A stretch of DNA of 64,000 nt from Eubacteriales bacterium (lineage in GTDB: Bacteria; Bacillota; Clostridia; Oscillospirales; Acutalibacteraceae). Of this stretch, positions 1 to 8,413 are shown in pieces (the first letter of the stretch is position 1; every line of letters starts with the position of its first letter). The stretch lies in NCBI GenBank assembly GCA_030533225.1, contig JAUNJO010000003.1:22125-86124 (forward strand), in the 5' to 3' direction. The translations under genes were made by a program, and so were the position numbers. The notes under the pieces are model-generated. The model did not search any database, had not been told where the DNA came from, and saw nothing but the letters and a program-made list of their open reading frames with translations.

Positions 1-75
1 GAGCTGGACATCGAGGCTATGTGTAAAGATACTTGGCGTTGGCAAAGCGCAAACCCCAAGGGTTACGAGGAGTAA
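1..75 (+). CDS. galE: UDP-glucose 4-epimerase, C-terminal end (partial)
   Basis: Only the last 24 codons are in the window; the 5' part lies upstream. The tail contains DTWRWQSANPKGY, which resembles the conserved W-R-WQ-x-NPxGY ending of GalE-type UDP-glucose/UDP-galactose 4-epimerases. The enzyme interconverts UDP-Glc and UDP-Gal (or the GlcNAc/GalNAc pair) using NAD in the cytoplasm. Its position before a flippase-like MATE transporter and the capEFG sugar-nucleotide genes fits cell-surface polysaccharide metabolism. The call rests on a short tail only. Confidence 0.7.
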   Translation, partial: ELDIEAMCKDTWRWQSANPKGYEE

Positions 76-132
76 TTTCAATTATTAAGAACATTGTTGC
101 GAGAATTTAGTATATCGGTTTAGGAAGAATTT

Positions 133-1476
133 ATGGAAAAACAGGATTCGTTTTTAAGGTCATTATTTTCAATAGCAATTCCCGTAGCGCTCCAGAGTCT
201 TCTGCAGTCCTCCTTCAGCATCGTTGACCAGATTATGGTGGGACAGATGGGCGAGGTTATGATAGTAGGCGCCGGTCTGGCAGGCAAATTCGCCTCACTT
301 TATTCTGTTCTGCTGTCAGCTATTGCCGCTGTTGCGGGTATTCTTATTTCTCAAAATATCGGAAAGAAAGACAAAGACGGAGTCAGCCGTAATTTTTACC
401 TCAATACCGGTATCGCCTTGGGACTTGCCGTGCTGTTTATCGCATTGTGTGAGATTATCCCCGACACTATCATGGGGCTTTACTCTACCGAGGCGGAGGT
501 AAGAGACTGCGCGGTAGATTATCTTAGGATTGTCGCAGTAGGCTTTGTGCCTGTTTGCGGAAGTCTTATGCTTTCTACTATTCTTAGGTGCAAAGAGAAG
601 GCAACGGTTCCTCTCTACGCCACAATTTCTACAGCGGCAGCTAATACTCTGCTGAATTATGTTTTGATTTTCGGTAAATTCGGTTTTCCAGCATTGGGAG
701 TAAAGGGCGCTGCTCTTGCCACGATTATCGCGCAGTATGTGGGATTTTTCGTAATCTTGGGTTATTCTGTGTGGTATTTCAGCGGAAAGAGGGACAGCCT
801 TCCCTTCAGATTGGGAGTTACCAAAAGTGCCGCCAAGGAATATCTGGGTATTTTAGCTCCTATCATAATTTGCGAGTTTATGTGGAGCTTGGGCGAAAAT
901 GTGTACGCCGCAATATACGGAAGAATCGGTACAAACGATTGCGCGGCAATGACGCTTATCGGTCCTGTTATAATGCTGTTTATGGGACTTTTGAGCGGTA
1001 TATCCCAGGCTGCGGGTATTATCATCGGCAAGGATTTGGGCGCCGAAAAATTCGACGATGCATACAGGAATTCTAAGAAAATGATGCTTTACGGCTTTAT
1101 TGGCTCGTTAATTCTGTCTGTGCTTGTAATTTCCCTCGGCGGCTTCTATGTTAAGATTTACAATGTTGACGATGAAGTAAAGAAAATCGGATACCATCTG
1201 CTTATCGCCTTTGCCGTTATTGCTCCCGTTAAGGTGCAGAATATGATAACCGGCGGCGGAATTATCCGAAGCGGCGGAAAAACAAAGTATCTCATGGTTA
1301 TTGACCTTGTGGGAACATGGGTGTTCGGTGTGCCTTTGGGACTCATAACCGCATTTGTTTTCCATCTGCCCATTACCCCTGTCTACTTTATTCTCTCCCT
1401 GGAGGAGTGCGTCAGACTTGCAATGGTGTTTTTCGTATTCCGAAGCCGCAAGTGGATGGTTAAGATAGAAAACTGA
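133..1476 (+). CDS. MATE family efflux transporter
   Basis: A 447-residue polytopic membrane protein whose length and hydrophobic pattern (about 12 segments in two similar halves) match MATE (multi antimicrobial extrusion) transporters. The N-terminal stretch around residues 13-40 (IPVALQSLLQSSFSIVDQIMVGQMG) has the family's typical first-helix/VDxxMVGxxG pattern. MATE proteins export cationic compounds in exchange for Na+ or H+; the substrate here cannot be read from sequence. It follows galE by about 57 bp and precedes capE, so it may be co-transcribed with the surface-sugar genes, though no lipid-linked sugar flippase role is shown. Confidence 0.88.
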   Translation: MEKQDSFLRSLFSIAIPVALQSLLQSSFSIVDQIMVGQMGEVMIVGAGLAGKFASLYSVLLSAIAAVAGILISQNIGKKDKDGVSRNFYLNTGIALGLAVLFIALCEIIPDTIMGLYSTEAEVRDCAVDYLRIVAVGFVPVCGSLMLSTILRCKEKATVPLYATISTAAANTLLNYVLIFGKFGFPALGVKGAALATIIAQYVGFFVILGYSVWYFSGKRDSLPFRLGVTKSAAKEYLGILAPIIICEFMWSLGENVYAAIYGRIGTNDCAAMTLIGPVIMLFMGLLSGISQAAGIIIGKDLGAEKFDDAYRNSKKMMLYGFIGSLILSVLVISLGGFYVKIYNVDDEVKKIGYHLLIAFAVIAPVKVQNMITGGGIIRSGGKTKYLMVIDLVGTWVFGVPLGLITAFVFHLPITPVYFILSLEECVRLAMVFFVFRSRKWMVKIEN

Positions 1477-1563
1477 ATGAAAAGTTTATTCTCAAATATC
1501 GGCGCTTCTCTCAATGCGATGATTGAAAGCCCGAAAGAAGATAATGAAAATATAGAAAAGTGA
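1477..1563 (+). CDS. Possible 28-residue small ORF
   Basis: An ATG directly follows the MATE stop codon (TGA-ATG) and opens a 28-codon frame, MKSLFSNIGASL onwards, ending NENIEK just before capE. The tight spacing and lysine/glutamate-rich tail would allow translational coupling, but there is no recognisable family and no separate ribosome binding site. It could be a real small protein, a decayed gene, or chance. Confidence 0.2.
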   Translation: MKSLFSNIGASLNAMIESPKEDNENIEK

Positions 1564-1580
1564 AAGGCTGGCTGCTCGAT

Positions 1581-2618
1581 ATGTCCCTTTTTACAAATAA
1601 AACTCTTCTTATAACCGGCGGTACCGGTTCCTTCGGCAACGCTGTACTCAACCGTTTTTTGAAGACAGATATCGGAGAAATTCGAGTATTCTCCCGGGAT
1701 GAAAAAAAGCAGGATGATCTGCGTCACGAGTTTCAGGTAAGAATGCCCGAGGCTGCGGATAAAATAAAGTTCTACATAGGTGATGTGCGTGACTTAGCTT
1801 CGGTTAAGAACGCAATGCACGGAGTTGATTACATATTTCACGCAGCGGCCTTAAAGCAGGTTCCCTCCTGCGAGTTCTTCCCCATTGAAGCGGTCAAAAC
1901 CAATGTTATCGGAACCGACAATGTACTGACTGCGGCTATCGAAGCAGGTGTTAAGAATGTTGTGTGCCTTTCCACCGATAAGGCGGCTTATCCCGTTAAT
2001 GCAATGGGAACATCAAAAGCTATGATGGAAAAGGTTGTGGTTGCAAAATCAAGAACAACCGAAACCACAAAAATCTGCTGTACAAGATACGGAAATGTGA
2101 TGTGCAGCAGAGGTTCGGTAATACCCCTTTGGATTGATCAAATCAAGGCAGGAAAGCCGATAACAATAACCGACCCCAAAATGACACGGTTTATTATGTC
2201 CCTTGACGAGGCTGTTGATCTTGTTCTGTTCGCATTTGAAAAGGGCCAAAGCGGAGATATTTTTGTAGAGAAAGCTCCCGCCTGTACCATAGGGACTCAA
2301 GCAGAAGCTGTTTGTGAACTATTCGGCGCAGACAAGAAAAATATTAAAGTTATCGGTATCCGTCACGGCGAGAAGATGTATGAAACCTTGCTTACCAATG
2401 AAGAATGTGCCGTCGCAGTGGATATGGGTGATTTTTACCGTGTTCCCTGTGACAAGCGCGGTCTGAATTATGATAAATACTTCAGTTTAGGAAACACACA
2501 GCGCAACACGCTCACCGAATTTAATTCAAACAATACGCAGCTGCTCTCTGTTGAACAGACCAAAAAGAAGATTGCAAGCCTGAAATATATTCAGGACGAG
2601 CTTGCCGGTATGGAGTAA
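1581..2618 (+). CDS. capE: UDP-GlcNAc 4,6-dehydratase/5-epimerase (CapE/WbjB/FnlA type)
   Basis: A short-chain dehydrogenase fold enzyme of 345 residues from the ATG at 1581; an upstream in-frame GTG at 1560 would overlap the preceding small frame and lacks a Shine-Dalgarno. The Rossmann motif GGTGSFG is at residues 13-19. The catalytic segment has Ser131 (STDKA) and MGTSK with Met142 and Lys146, that is Met in place of the usual Tyr of SYK dehydrogenases, the hallmark of FlaA1/CapE-type inverting 4,6-dehydratases. It starts UDP-L-FucNAc synthesis by converting UDP-GlcNAc to 4-keto-6-deoxy sugars. capF and capG follow immediately, which supports the CapE rather than the PseB role. Confidence 0.88.
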   Translation: MSLFTNKTLLITGGTGSFGNAVLNRFLKTDIGEIRVFSRDEKKQDDLRHEFQVRMPEAADKIKFYIGDVRDLASVKNAMHGVDYIFHAAALKQVPSCEFFPIEAVKTNVIGTDNVLTAAIEAGVKNVVCLSTDKAAYPVNAMGTSKAMMEKVVVAKSRTTETTKICCTRYGNVMCSRGSVIPLWIDQIKAGKPITITDPKMTRFIMSLDEAVDLVLFAFEKGQSGDIFVEKAPACTIGTQAEAVCELFGADKKNIKVIGIRHGEKMYETLLTNEECAVAVDMGDFYRVPCDKRGLNYDKYFSLGNTQRNTLTEFNSNNTQLLSVEQTKKKIASLKYIQDELAGME

Positions 2619-2623
2619 TAATT

Positions 2624-3823
2624 ATGAACATACTTGTAACAGGTGCTCGGGGGTTTGTGGGAAAAAACCTTTGTGAAGCGCTTAAAAATATCCGTGACGG
2701 CAAAGACCGCACCAGACCGAATCTAAAAATCGACAACATATACGAATTTGATATAGAAACTCCTAAGAAACTCTTGGCTGATTTTTGCAAGGATGCCGAT
2801 TTCGTCTTTAATTTTGCAGGTGCTAACAGACCTGAGAACACGGACGAATTTATGCAGGTGAACTGCGATTTTGCAAAAGAATTGTTAGATAATTTGAAGT
2901 TGAGCAACAACAAGTGTCCTGTTATGCTTTCAAGCTCTATTCAGGCTACACTCTGCGGAAGATTTGCCGACAGCGAATACGGAAAGTCGAAGCTGGCAGG
3001 AGAAAAGCTGTTTTTTGACTACTCTGCAAAGACAGGAGCAAAGGTGCTTGTGTACCGTTTCCCTAATCTTTTCGGAAAATGGTGCAGACCTAATTACAAT
3101 TCCGCTGTTGCAACTTTTTGTAACAATATAGCAAATGACCTGCCGATAACCGTGAATGATGAGTCGGTGGAACTTGAACTTCTTTACATCGACGACTTAA
3201 TTGATGAAATGCTGGACGCTCTTGAAGGCAAGGAGCACCGTTGTGAGTTTGAGGGTGTAAATACCGTTATGTGCGAAACCGGCCGTTTCTGTGCCGCTTT
3301 GACCACTCACCGTGTCACACTCGGCAGGATTGTTGAGCTGCTTGAATCATTCAAAATACAGCCCGCAACCCTCATAATCCCCGAGATACCCAAGGACTCA
3401 TTTGAAAAAAAGCTTTATTCCACCTATCTGTCATATCTGCCGAAAGATAAGATAGCCTTTGACTTGAAGATGAACACAGATGAACGGGGAAGCTTTACGG
3501 AGCTTATCAAAACCGTGAATTGCGGTCAGTTTAGCGTAAATATTTCAAAACCGGGCATTACTAAGGGCCAGCACTGGCACAATACAAAATGGGAATTTTT
3601 CATTGTTGTTTCAGGTCACGGTATGATTGAAGAACGAAGAATCGGCAGTGATGAGGTGTTGAGATTTGAAGTCAGCGGAGAAAAAATCACCGCTGTACAT
3701 ATGCTTCCGGGATATACGCACAATATCATAAATTTGTCCGAAACAGAAGATCTTGTTACGGTGATGTGGGCAAATGAACAATTTGACTCAAACCGCCCCG
3801 ACACTTTTTTTGAGAAGGTATGA
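2624..3823 (+). CDS. capF: Bifunctional reductase/cupin epimerase for UDP-L-FucNAc (CapF/WbjC/FnlB type)
   Basis: A 399-residue two-domain protein. The N-terminal half is an NAD(P)-binding SDR domain with GARGFVGKN at residues 7-15 and an active-site YGKSK near residue 119. The C-terminal third is a cupin with GQHWHNTKWEFF near residue 315 and PGYTHNI, giving the metal-binding histidines. In Staphylococcus CapF the cupin performs C3 epimerisation and the SDR domain reduces C4, giving UDP-6-deoxy-L-talose-type N-acetyl sugar. It lies 5 bp after capE and overlaps capG by 4 bp (ATGA), so the three are translationally coupled. It is somewhat longer than typical homologues of about 370 residues. 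Confidence 0.88.
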   Translation: MNILVTGARGFVGKNLCEALKNIRDGKDRTRPNLKIDNIYEFDIETPKKLLADFCKDADFVFNFAGANRPENTDEFMQVNCDFAKELLDNLKLSNNKCPVMLSSSIQATLCGRFADSEYGKSKLAGEKLFFDYSAKTGAKVLVYRFPNLFGKWCRPNYNSAVATFCNNIANDLPITVNDESVELELLYIDDLIDEMLDALEGKEHRCEFEGVNTVMCETGRFCAALTTHRVTLGRIVELLESFKIQPATLIIPEIPKDSFEKKLYSTYLSYLPKDKIAFDLKMNTDERGSFTELIKTVNCGQFSVNISKPGITKGQHWHNTKWEFFIVVSGHGMIEERRIGSDEVLRFEVSGEKITAVHMLPGYTHNIINLSETEDLVTVMWANEQFDSNRPDTFFEKV

Positions 3824-5019
3824 ATATGCAGATTAATAACGATTATTCAAACATTTCCTTCAGGAACAACGGCAAGCTTAAGCTCCTGATAACAGTAGGT
3901 ACCCGTCCCGAGATAATAAGACTTTCCGCCGTAATTACAAAATGCAGAGAATACTTTGATGTTATACTTGCTCACACAGGCCAGAATTACGACTACAATC
4001 TGAACGGAATCTTCTTCCGTGACCTGAAACTCGGCGAACCCGAAGTATATCTGAACGCAGTGGGAGAAACATTGGGTGACACTATGGGCAACATTATATC
4101 TGCTTCTTATAATCTTATGGCAGAGATAAAACCCGATGCTGTCCTTGTGCTCGGTGACACTAATTCGTGCCTTTCCGTTATCGGAGCAAAGAGACTTCAC
4201 ATTCCCATATTTCACATGGAGGCAGGTAACAGATGTAAGGACGAGTGCTTGCCTGAGGAAACCAACAGGCGAATTGTGGATATAATTTCCGATGTAAATA
4301 TGGCGTATTCTGAGCATGCAAGACGGTATCTTGCGCAGTGCGGTCTGCCTATGGAGCGTACTTATGTTACGGGCTCGCCGATGGCAGAGGTTCTCCATTC
4401 GAACCTTGAGGATATTGAATCATCGGATATACTGGAAAAGCTGGGACTTTCACCGAAAAAATACATTCTGCTCTCCGCACACAGAGAGGAGAATATTGAT
4501 ACAGAAAAGAATTTTCGGTCACTTTTTTCCGCAATAAACAAACTAGCGGAAAAATACGATATGCCGATACTTTATTCCTGCCACCCACGCTCAAAGAAGA
4601 GATTGGAAGAGTCGGGCTTTGAACTTGATAAACGGGTGATTCGTCACGAGCCAATGGGATTTCACGATTATAACAAGTTACAGATAAACGCCTTTGCTGT
4701 TGTGTCCGACAGCGGTACATTACCCGAAGAGAGCAGCTTCTTCACAAGTGTCAACCGTCCTTTCCCTGCGGTTTGCATAAGAACAAGCACAGAACGCCCG
4801 GAGGCCCTTGATAAAGGATGCTTTGTCCTGGCAGGAATAGATGAGAATAGCCTGATGCAGGCTGTAGAAACGGCTGTAGAGATGAACAGAAAGGGAGATT
4901 ACGGTATTCCCGTTCCTGATTATCTGGATGAAAATGTGTCCGTTAAGGTAGTCAAGATAATACAGAGCTACACAGGCGTTGTAAACAAAATGGTCTGGAG
5001 AAAGACTGATACGCTGTAA
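3820..5019 (+). CDS. capG: UDP-N-acetylglucosamine 2-epimerase family enzyme (CapG/WbjD/FnlC type)
   Basis: A 399-residue non-hydrolysing UDP-GlcNAc 2-epimerase family protein. GTRPEIIRLSAVI sits near the N-terminus (about residues 28-40), followed by HMEAGNR and ETNRRIVD, the family's nucleotide-sugar site. In the CapE-CapF-CapG pathway this enzyme epimerises C2 to give UDP-N-acetyl-L-fucosamine for capsule or O-antigen-like polymers. The start overlaps the capF stop. Its generic family includes WecB, but the gene order identifies it as the FucNAc-specific member. The gene is followed by a strong terminator, closing the sugar operon. Confidence 0.87.
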   Translation: MNMQINNDYSNISFRNNGKLKLLITVGTRPEIIRLSAVITKCREYFDVILAHTGQNYDYNLNGIFFRDLKLGEPEVYLNAVGETLGDTMGNIISASYNLMAEIKPDAVLVLGDTNSCLSVIGAKRLHIPIFHMEAGNRCKDECLPEETNRRIVDIISDVNMAYSEHARRYLAQCGLPMERTYVTGSPMAEVLHSNLEDIESSDILEKLGLSPKKYILLSAHREENIDTEKNFRSLFSAINKLAEKYDMPILYSCHPRSKKRLEESGFELDKRVIRHEPMGFHDYNKLQINAFAVVSDSGTLPEESSFFTSVNRPFPAVCIRTSTERPEALDKGCFVLAGIDENSLMQAVETAVEMNRKGDYGIPVPDYLDENVSVKVVKIIQSYTGVVNKMVWRKTDTL

Positions 5020-5047
5020 TCTGATACAGGTTCGGTGTCGCATTACT

Positions 5048-5087
5048 AAAAAGTCGGGCAGATTATTTCGGTCTTCCGACTTTTTTT
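5048..5087 (+). terminator. Rho-independent terminator after capG
   Basis: Inverted arms AAAAAGTCGG (5048-5057) and CCGACTTTTT (5076-5085) surround an 18-nt loop and run into a T tract. It lies 29 bp after the capG stop. Confidence 0.75.
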
Positions 5088-5140
5088 AATATGCCGGGAA
5101 CGGTGTCAACAAAAAAATTCAAAAAATTGAAAATATGTAC

Positions 5141-5170
5141 TTGACAAACAACCCGCTCTGGTGATATAAT
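5141..5170 (+). promoter_or_regulatory. Consensus sigma-70-type promoter for tRNA-Leu
   Basis: TTGACA at 5141-5146 and TATAAT at 5165-5170, separated by 18 bp, both perfect consensus. The predicted start lies about 25 bp before the mature tRNA 5' end. Confidence 0.85.
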
Positions 5171-5202
5171 ACTCAAGCACGATAAAAATGCGTGTGCAAA
5201 AT

Positions 5203-5287
5203 GCGAGTGTGCTGGAATAGGCAGACAGGCACGTTTGAGGGGCGTGTGTGGAGACGCGTACGGGTTCAAGTCCCGTCACTCGCACCA
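5203..5287 (+). tRNA. tRNA-Leu, anticodon GAG
   Basis: Acceptor arms GCGAGTG (5203-5209) and CACTCGC (5277-5283) pair over 7 bp and the gene encodes its own CCA-containing end. The anticodon stem CACGT/GCGTG encloses the loop TTGAGGG with anticodon GAG (reads CUC/CUU Leu). A long variable arm, TGTG-GAGA-CGCG, marks a class II tRNA. The T arm is ACGGG TTCAAGT CCCGT. The 3' ends of tRNA-Leu genes are common phage and island attachment sites, and a defence island begins just downstream. Confidence 0.95.
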
Positions 5288-5289
5288 CT

Positions 5290-5329
5290 AAAGAAACACT
5301 AAATGTCTACCAGGCATTTAGTGTTCTTT
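5290..5329 (+). terminator. Terminator after tRNA-Leu
   Basis: An almost perfect inverted repeat, ACACTAAATG (5295-5304) against CATTTAGTGT (5315-5324), is followed by TCTTTTT. The stem is flanked by A-rich and T-rich arms. Its loop carries TGTCTAC, also found in the hairpins at 27138 and 28192. Confidence 0.8.
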
Positions 5330-5415
5330 TTATGCAAAAATTGTGGTACTTTATGCATTTTCCCGCTAAAGAGCGCCAAAACGTACCAAAATCGAGCTAA
5401 AAACGTCAAGATTGT

Positions 5416-5454
5416 GCGCCGGAGCACCTTTTTCAAGGTGTTCCGGCGCTATTT
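5416..5454 (+). terminator. Strong GC-rich hairpin with T tract
   Basis: Arms GCGCCGGAGCACCTT (5416-5430) and AAGGTGTTCCGGCGC (5435-5449) pair over 15 positions with one G-U, then TATTTTTA. It resembles a Rho-independent terminator but no intact gene precedes it, so it may be the last part of a lost gene or element. Confidence 0.6.
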
Positions 5455-5761
5455 TTATGCCTTTACGCTCCGTTATGCCAGTCTTAGCTGCCTTTCGAAC
5501 CTTCGTACTTTTCGCATTTCTTTGCTTAGCAAAGAAGTTGGCAAAACAGCACCCGACGGGACTCGAATACTTTTAGTTACCCTTTGCCCCAACAAAAAGT
5601 CATGCAGCCGATATAGAGCGTGGATTCGAACCCAACAATATTAGATATGATCGCAACTGCATGCGACATGGCAAATATTGCTTGGAATAGCTCCGATTTT
5701 GTTCAAATCCCGTATCCTGAATGGGTTGTTAGATAAATTCGCAACAAATTGCGATAATATC
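5455..5761. other. Non-coding junction with tRNA-like fragments
   Basis: No convincing gene here; the open frame through it translates to low-complexity text typical of translated tRNA remnants. On the minus strand two T-arm-like sequences occur: ATTCGAGTCCCGTC (5555-5568) and GGGTTCGAATCC (5622-5633). The first shares AGTCCCGTC with the tRNA-Leu T arm. They may be scars of past integration at the tRNA. Confidence 0.4.
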
Positions 5762-5797
5762 TTGAATATTTCGACGATATGTGCTATACTGTATATT
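5762..5797 (+). promoter_or_regulatory. Promoter of the defence operon with shared 15-bp box
   Basis: TTGAAT (5762-5767), a 17-bp spacer and TATACT (5785-5790) form a good promoter 53 bp before the XRE gene. GCTATACTGTATATT (5783-5797) contains the small palindrome ATACTGTAT over the -10 and is repeated exactly at 23499-23513 in the promoter of the HNH gene. It may be the operator of the first-gene regulator. Confidence 0.65.
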
Positions 5798-5842
5798 GTA
5801 ATATTGTAAGCATTTTGCTATCGCTTTATAGGAGGCAGAAAG

Positions 5843-6052
5843 ATGGCTATTTCTTATAACAAACTGTGGAAATTATTGATCGATAAAAAGATGACACAGG
5901 CAGAGCTGCGCAAGGCCGCAGACATCGCCCCCAACACTATGACCAAGCTCCGCCGCGACGAACCGGTAAACCTCGCCATCCTCGGCAGAGCCTGCGCCGT
6001 TCTCGGCTGCGACATTGGTGATGTAATGGAATTCATCCCGGATGAAGAATAA
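5843..6052 (+). CDS. XRE/Cro-family helix-turn-helix regulator
   Basis: A 69-residue protein that is almost entirely one HTH domain: QAELRKAADIAPNTMTKLRRDEPV covers the two helices, and the tail DIGDVMEFIPDE is typical of the small Cro/C1-type (HTH_26) regulators. The start ATG at 5843 has GGAGG 9 bp upstream. It is the first gene of the co-directional run that includes the type I restriction system and lies 36 bp before hsdR, so it probably controls that operon, perhaps through the ATACTGTAT element in its own promoter. The target site is inferred, not shown. Confidence 0.85.
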   Translation: MAISYNKLWKLLIDKKMTQAELRKAADIAPNTMTKLRRDEPVNLAILGRACAVLGCDIGDVMEFIPDEE

Positions 6053-6088
6053 TTTGGGTAAAAGAATTTTGTATAGGAGGACGAGAAT

Positions 6089-8398
6089 ATGACGATTGAT
6101 AAGAGGCAGTTGTCAGAAACCGATATCCGAACTAAATATATTACTCCGGCGATTGAAGCTGCAGGGTGGAATAAGATGACGCAGATGCGTGAGGAATATC
6201 CTATTACAGCAGGACGAATCATTGCACGCGGCCAAGTTTGCAAACGCGAGAAACCGTTAAAGGCGGATTATGTCCTTTTTTATAAGCCCAACAAACCCAT
6301 TGCAATTGTCGAGGCAAAGGACAATAATCACACTATGTCAGACGGTATGCAGCAGGCGCTGAATTATGCTCGCATGATGAATGTGCCGTTTGTTTTTTCA
6401 TCAAATGGTGACGGTTTTGCGTTCCATAATCGCTATATTACCGAAGGCGAAAAAGAAACTGTTCTCTCATTAGATGAGTTTCCGTCACCAGAAGCTCTTT
6501 GGCAGATGTACGTTGAGCAGAATAATGTGGGGCCTGTATTGAGCAAAGTTATTGACGAGCCGTACTATGTGGATAATCCTAATAAACAGCCTCGTTATTA
6601 TCAGATTAACGCAATCAATAAAACTGTCGAGGCGATCGCAAATGGACAGGACCGCGTATTGCTGGTTATGGCAACCGGTACAGGTAAAACGTACACAGCG
6701 TTCCAGATCATTTGGCGTCTGTGGAAAGCTGGGATTAAGAAAAGAATACTCTTCCTTGCTGACCGTACAGCACTGATTTCACAGACGTTTACCAACGATT
6801 TTGCTCCGTTCAAAGATAAGATGACCTGGGTAACCAAACAAAACTTTGACACCGCGCATGAAATATACCTTGGATTATATCAAGGCTTAACAGGTGAAGA
6901 TGAGGATGCCAACAGCTTGTTTAAGCAGTTCAGCCCGAATTTCTTTGACCTGATCGTTGTGGATGAGTGTCATCGTGGCAGTGCCAAAGCGGATAGCCAG
7001 TGGCGCGAAGTGCTGGAATACTTTACTTCGGCCACTCAAATCGGTCTTACTGCGACTCCCAAGGAAACAAAAGAAGTTTCCAATATTGATTATTTTGGTG
7101 ATCCCATTTACACCTATACGCTGAAGCAGGGCATCAACGATGGTTACCTTGCACCTTATCGCGTCATCCGCGTTTTCTTCGATAAAGACGTGGAAGGTTT
7201 TGTGCCTTATACCGGTCAGGTGGATGATAACGGTGAGGTTATTGACGATCGCATTTACAACGCACTGGATTTTGACAGAAATATTGTGCTCGATCAGCGC
7301 ACCAAGTTGGTTGCAAAAACGGTTTCTGATTATCTGAAAAAGCATGGATGCCGCATGGATAAAACCATTTTCTTCTGTGTTGATCAGGAGCATGCAGACA
7401 GAATGCGCCGTGCGCTCGTGAATGAAAACGCAGATATGATGGCTGTAGATGATCGATACGTTATGCGTATTACTTCTAATGATGAAGCAGGCGTGGATCA
7501 GTTGGATAATTTCCGTAATGTTGAAAGTCAGTATCCTGTATTGGTCACAACTTCCAAGCTGTTATCCACAGGTGTTGACGTACAGACCATTAAATACATC
7601 GTGTTGGATTCCAACATTCGCTCCATGACTGAATTTAAGCAAATCATCGGTCGCGGTACTCGCGTTCGCGAAGATCTCGGCAAGCTTTACTTTACCATTT
7701 TTGATTTCCGCGATGTTACCCGCTTGTTCTATGACCCAGACTTCGATGGCCCGTGTGAGCAGGATGAGGACTTCGATCCTACCAAAGGACAACACGGAGA
7801 TCCCCCACCAAAGCCTCCCAAACCGGTTAATCCGCAGAAAAAATACATGGTTAGCGGCGAGCCGGTTACCATCCTCAAAAAGATGGTGCAGTATATGGAT
7901 AAGGACGGCAAGCTGATCACCGAAAGCTTGATTGACTATACCAAGAAAAACGTTCTTAACCAGTACGCGACGCTTGACGATTTCTTGTCCGCGTGGGGTG
8001 CAGCAGAACGTAAAGAAGCAATCATCAAGGAGATGGAGGAACACGGCATTCTGTTCTCAGAGATATGTGAGCAGATCAACCAGGATCTTGATCCTTTTGA
8101 CCTGATTTGTCATATCGTATTTGATCAGCCCGCCCTCACCAGACGCGAGCGTGCCAACAATGTGCGTAAACGTAATTACTTTACAAAATACGGTCAGCAG
8201 GCAGCAGAAATTCTGGATGCACTACTTACCAAATATGCTGACTCGGGCCTGTCCGACTTGGAGAATGTGGACGTGCTGAAAGTAGATCCCATTAAGCAGT
8301 ACGGAACGCAGGTTTATATCGTTAACACCATCTTCGGTGGAATCGCAAAATTCCGACAGGCAATCAAAGAATTAGAGGCTGCAATTTACGCAGCATAA
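6089..8398 (+). CDS. hsdR: Type I restriction endonuclease subunit R
   Basis: A 769-residue motor/nuclease subunit. The N-terminal PD-(D/E)XK nuclease is seen as Asp60, then IAIVEAK with Glu75 and Lys77. The superfamily 2 translocase follows: Walker A ATGTGKT at residues 195-201, DECH at 291-294, TATPK, and the C-terminal helicase segment with STGVDVQTI and IIGRGTR. The last third matches an EcoEI-type R C-terminal region. The protein translocates DNA in ATP-dependent fashion and cleaves unmodified DNA as a complex with HsdM and HsdS. hsdM starts 15 bp after its stop. Confidence 0.95.
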   Translation: MTIDKRQLSETDIRTKYITPAIEAAGWNKMTQMREEYPITAGRIIARGQVCKREKPLKADYVLFYKPNKPIAIVEAKDNNHTMSDGMQQALNYARMMNVPFVFSSNGDGFAFHNRYITEGEKETVLSLDEFPSPEALWQMYVEQNNVGPVLSKVIDEPYYVDNPNKQPRYYQINAINKTVEAIANGQDRVLLVMATGTGKTYTAFQIIWRLWKAGIKKRILFLADRTALISQTFTNDFAPFKDKMTWVTKQNFDTAHEIYLGLYQGLTGEDEDANSLFKQFSPNFFDLIVVDECHRGSAKADSQWREVLEYFTSATQIGLTATPKETKEVSNIDYFGDPIYTYTLKQGINDGYLAPYRVIRVFFDKDVEGFVPYTGQVDDNGEVIDDRIYNALDFDRNIVLDQRTKLVAKTVSDYLKKHGCRMDKTIFFCVDQEHADRMRRALVNENADMMAVDDRYVMRITSNDEAGVDQLDNFRNVESQYPVLVTTSKLLSTGVDVQTIKYIVLDSNIRSMTEFKQIIGRGTRVREDLGKLYFTIFDFRDVTRLFYDPDFDGPCEQDEDFDPTKGQHGDPPPKPPKPVNPQKKYMVSGEPVTILKKMVQYMDKDGKLITESLIDYTKKNVLNQYATLDDFLSAWGAAERKEAIIKEMEEHGILFSEICEQINQDLDPFDLICHIVFDQPALTRRERANNVRKRNYFTKYGQQAAEILDALLTKYADSGLSDLENVDVLKVDPIKQYGTQVYIVNTIFGGIAKFRQAIKELEAAIYAA

Positions 8399-8413
8399 AG
8401 GAGATAAATCACT

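Noticed and set aside
5303-5644. Open frame after tRNA-Leu
   Set aside because: Covers two terminator hairpins and tRNA-like debris; text such as APDGTRIL is typical of translated tRNA remnants.
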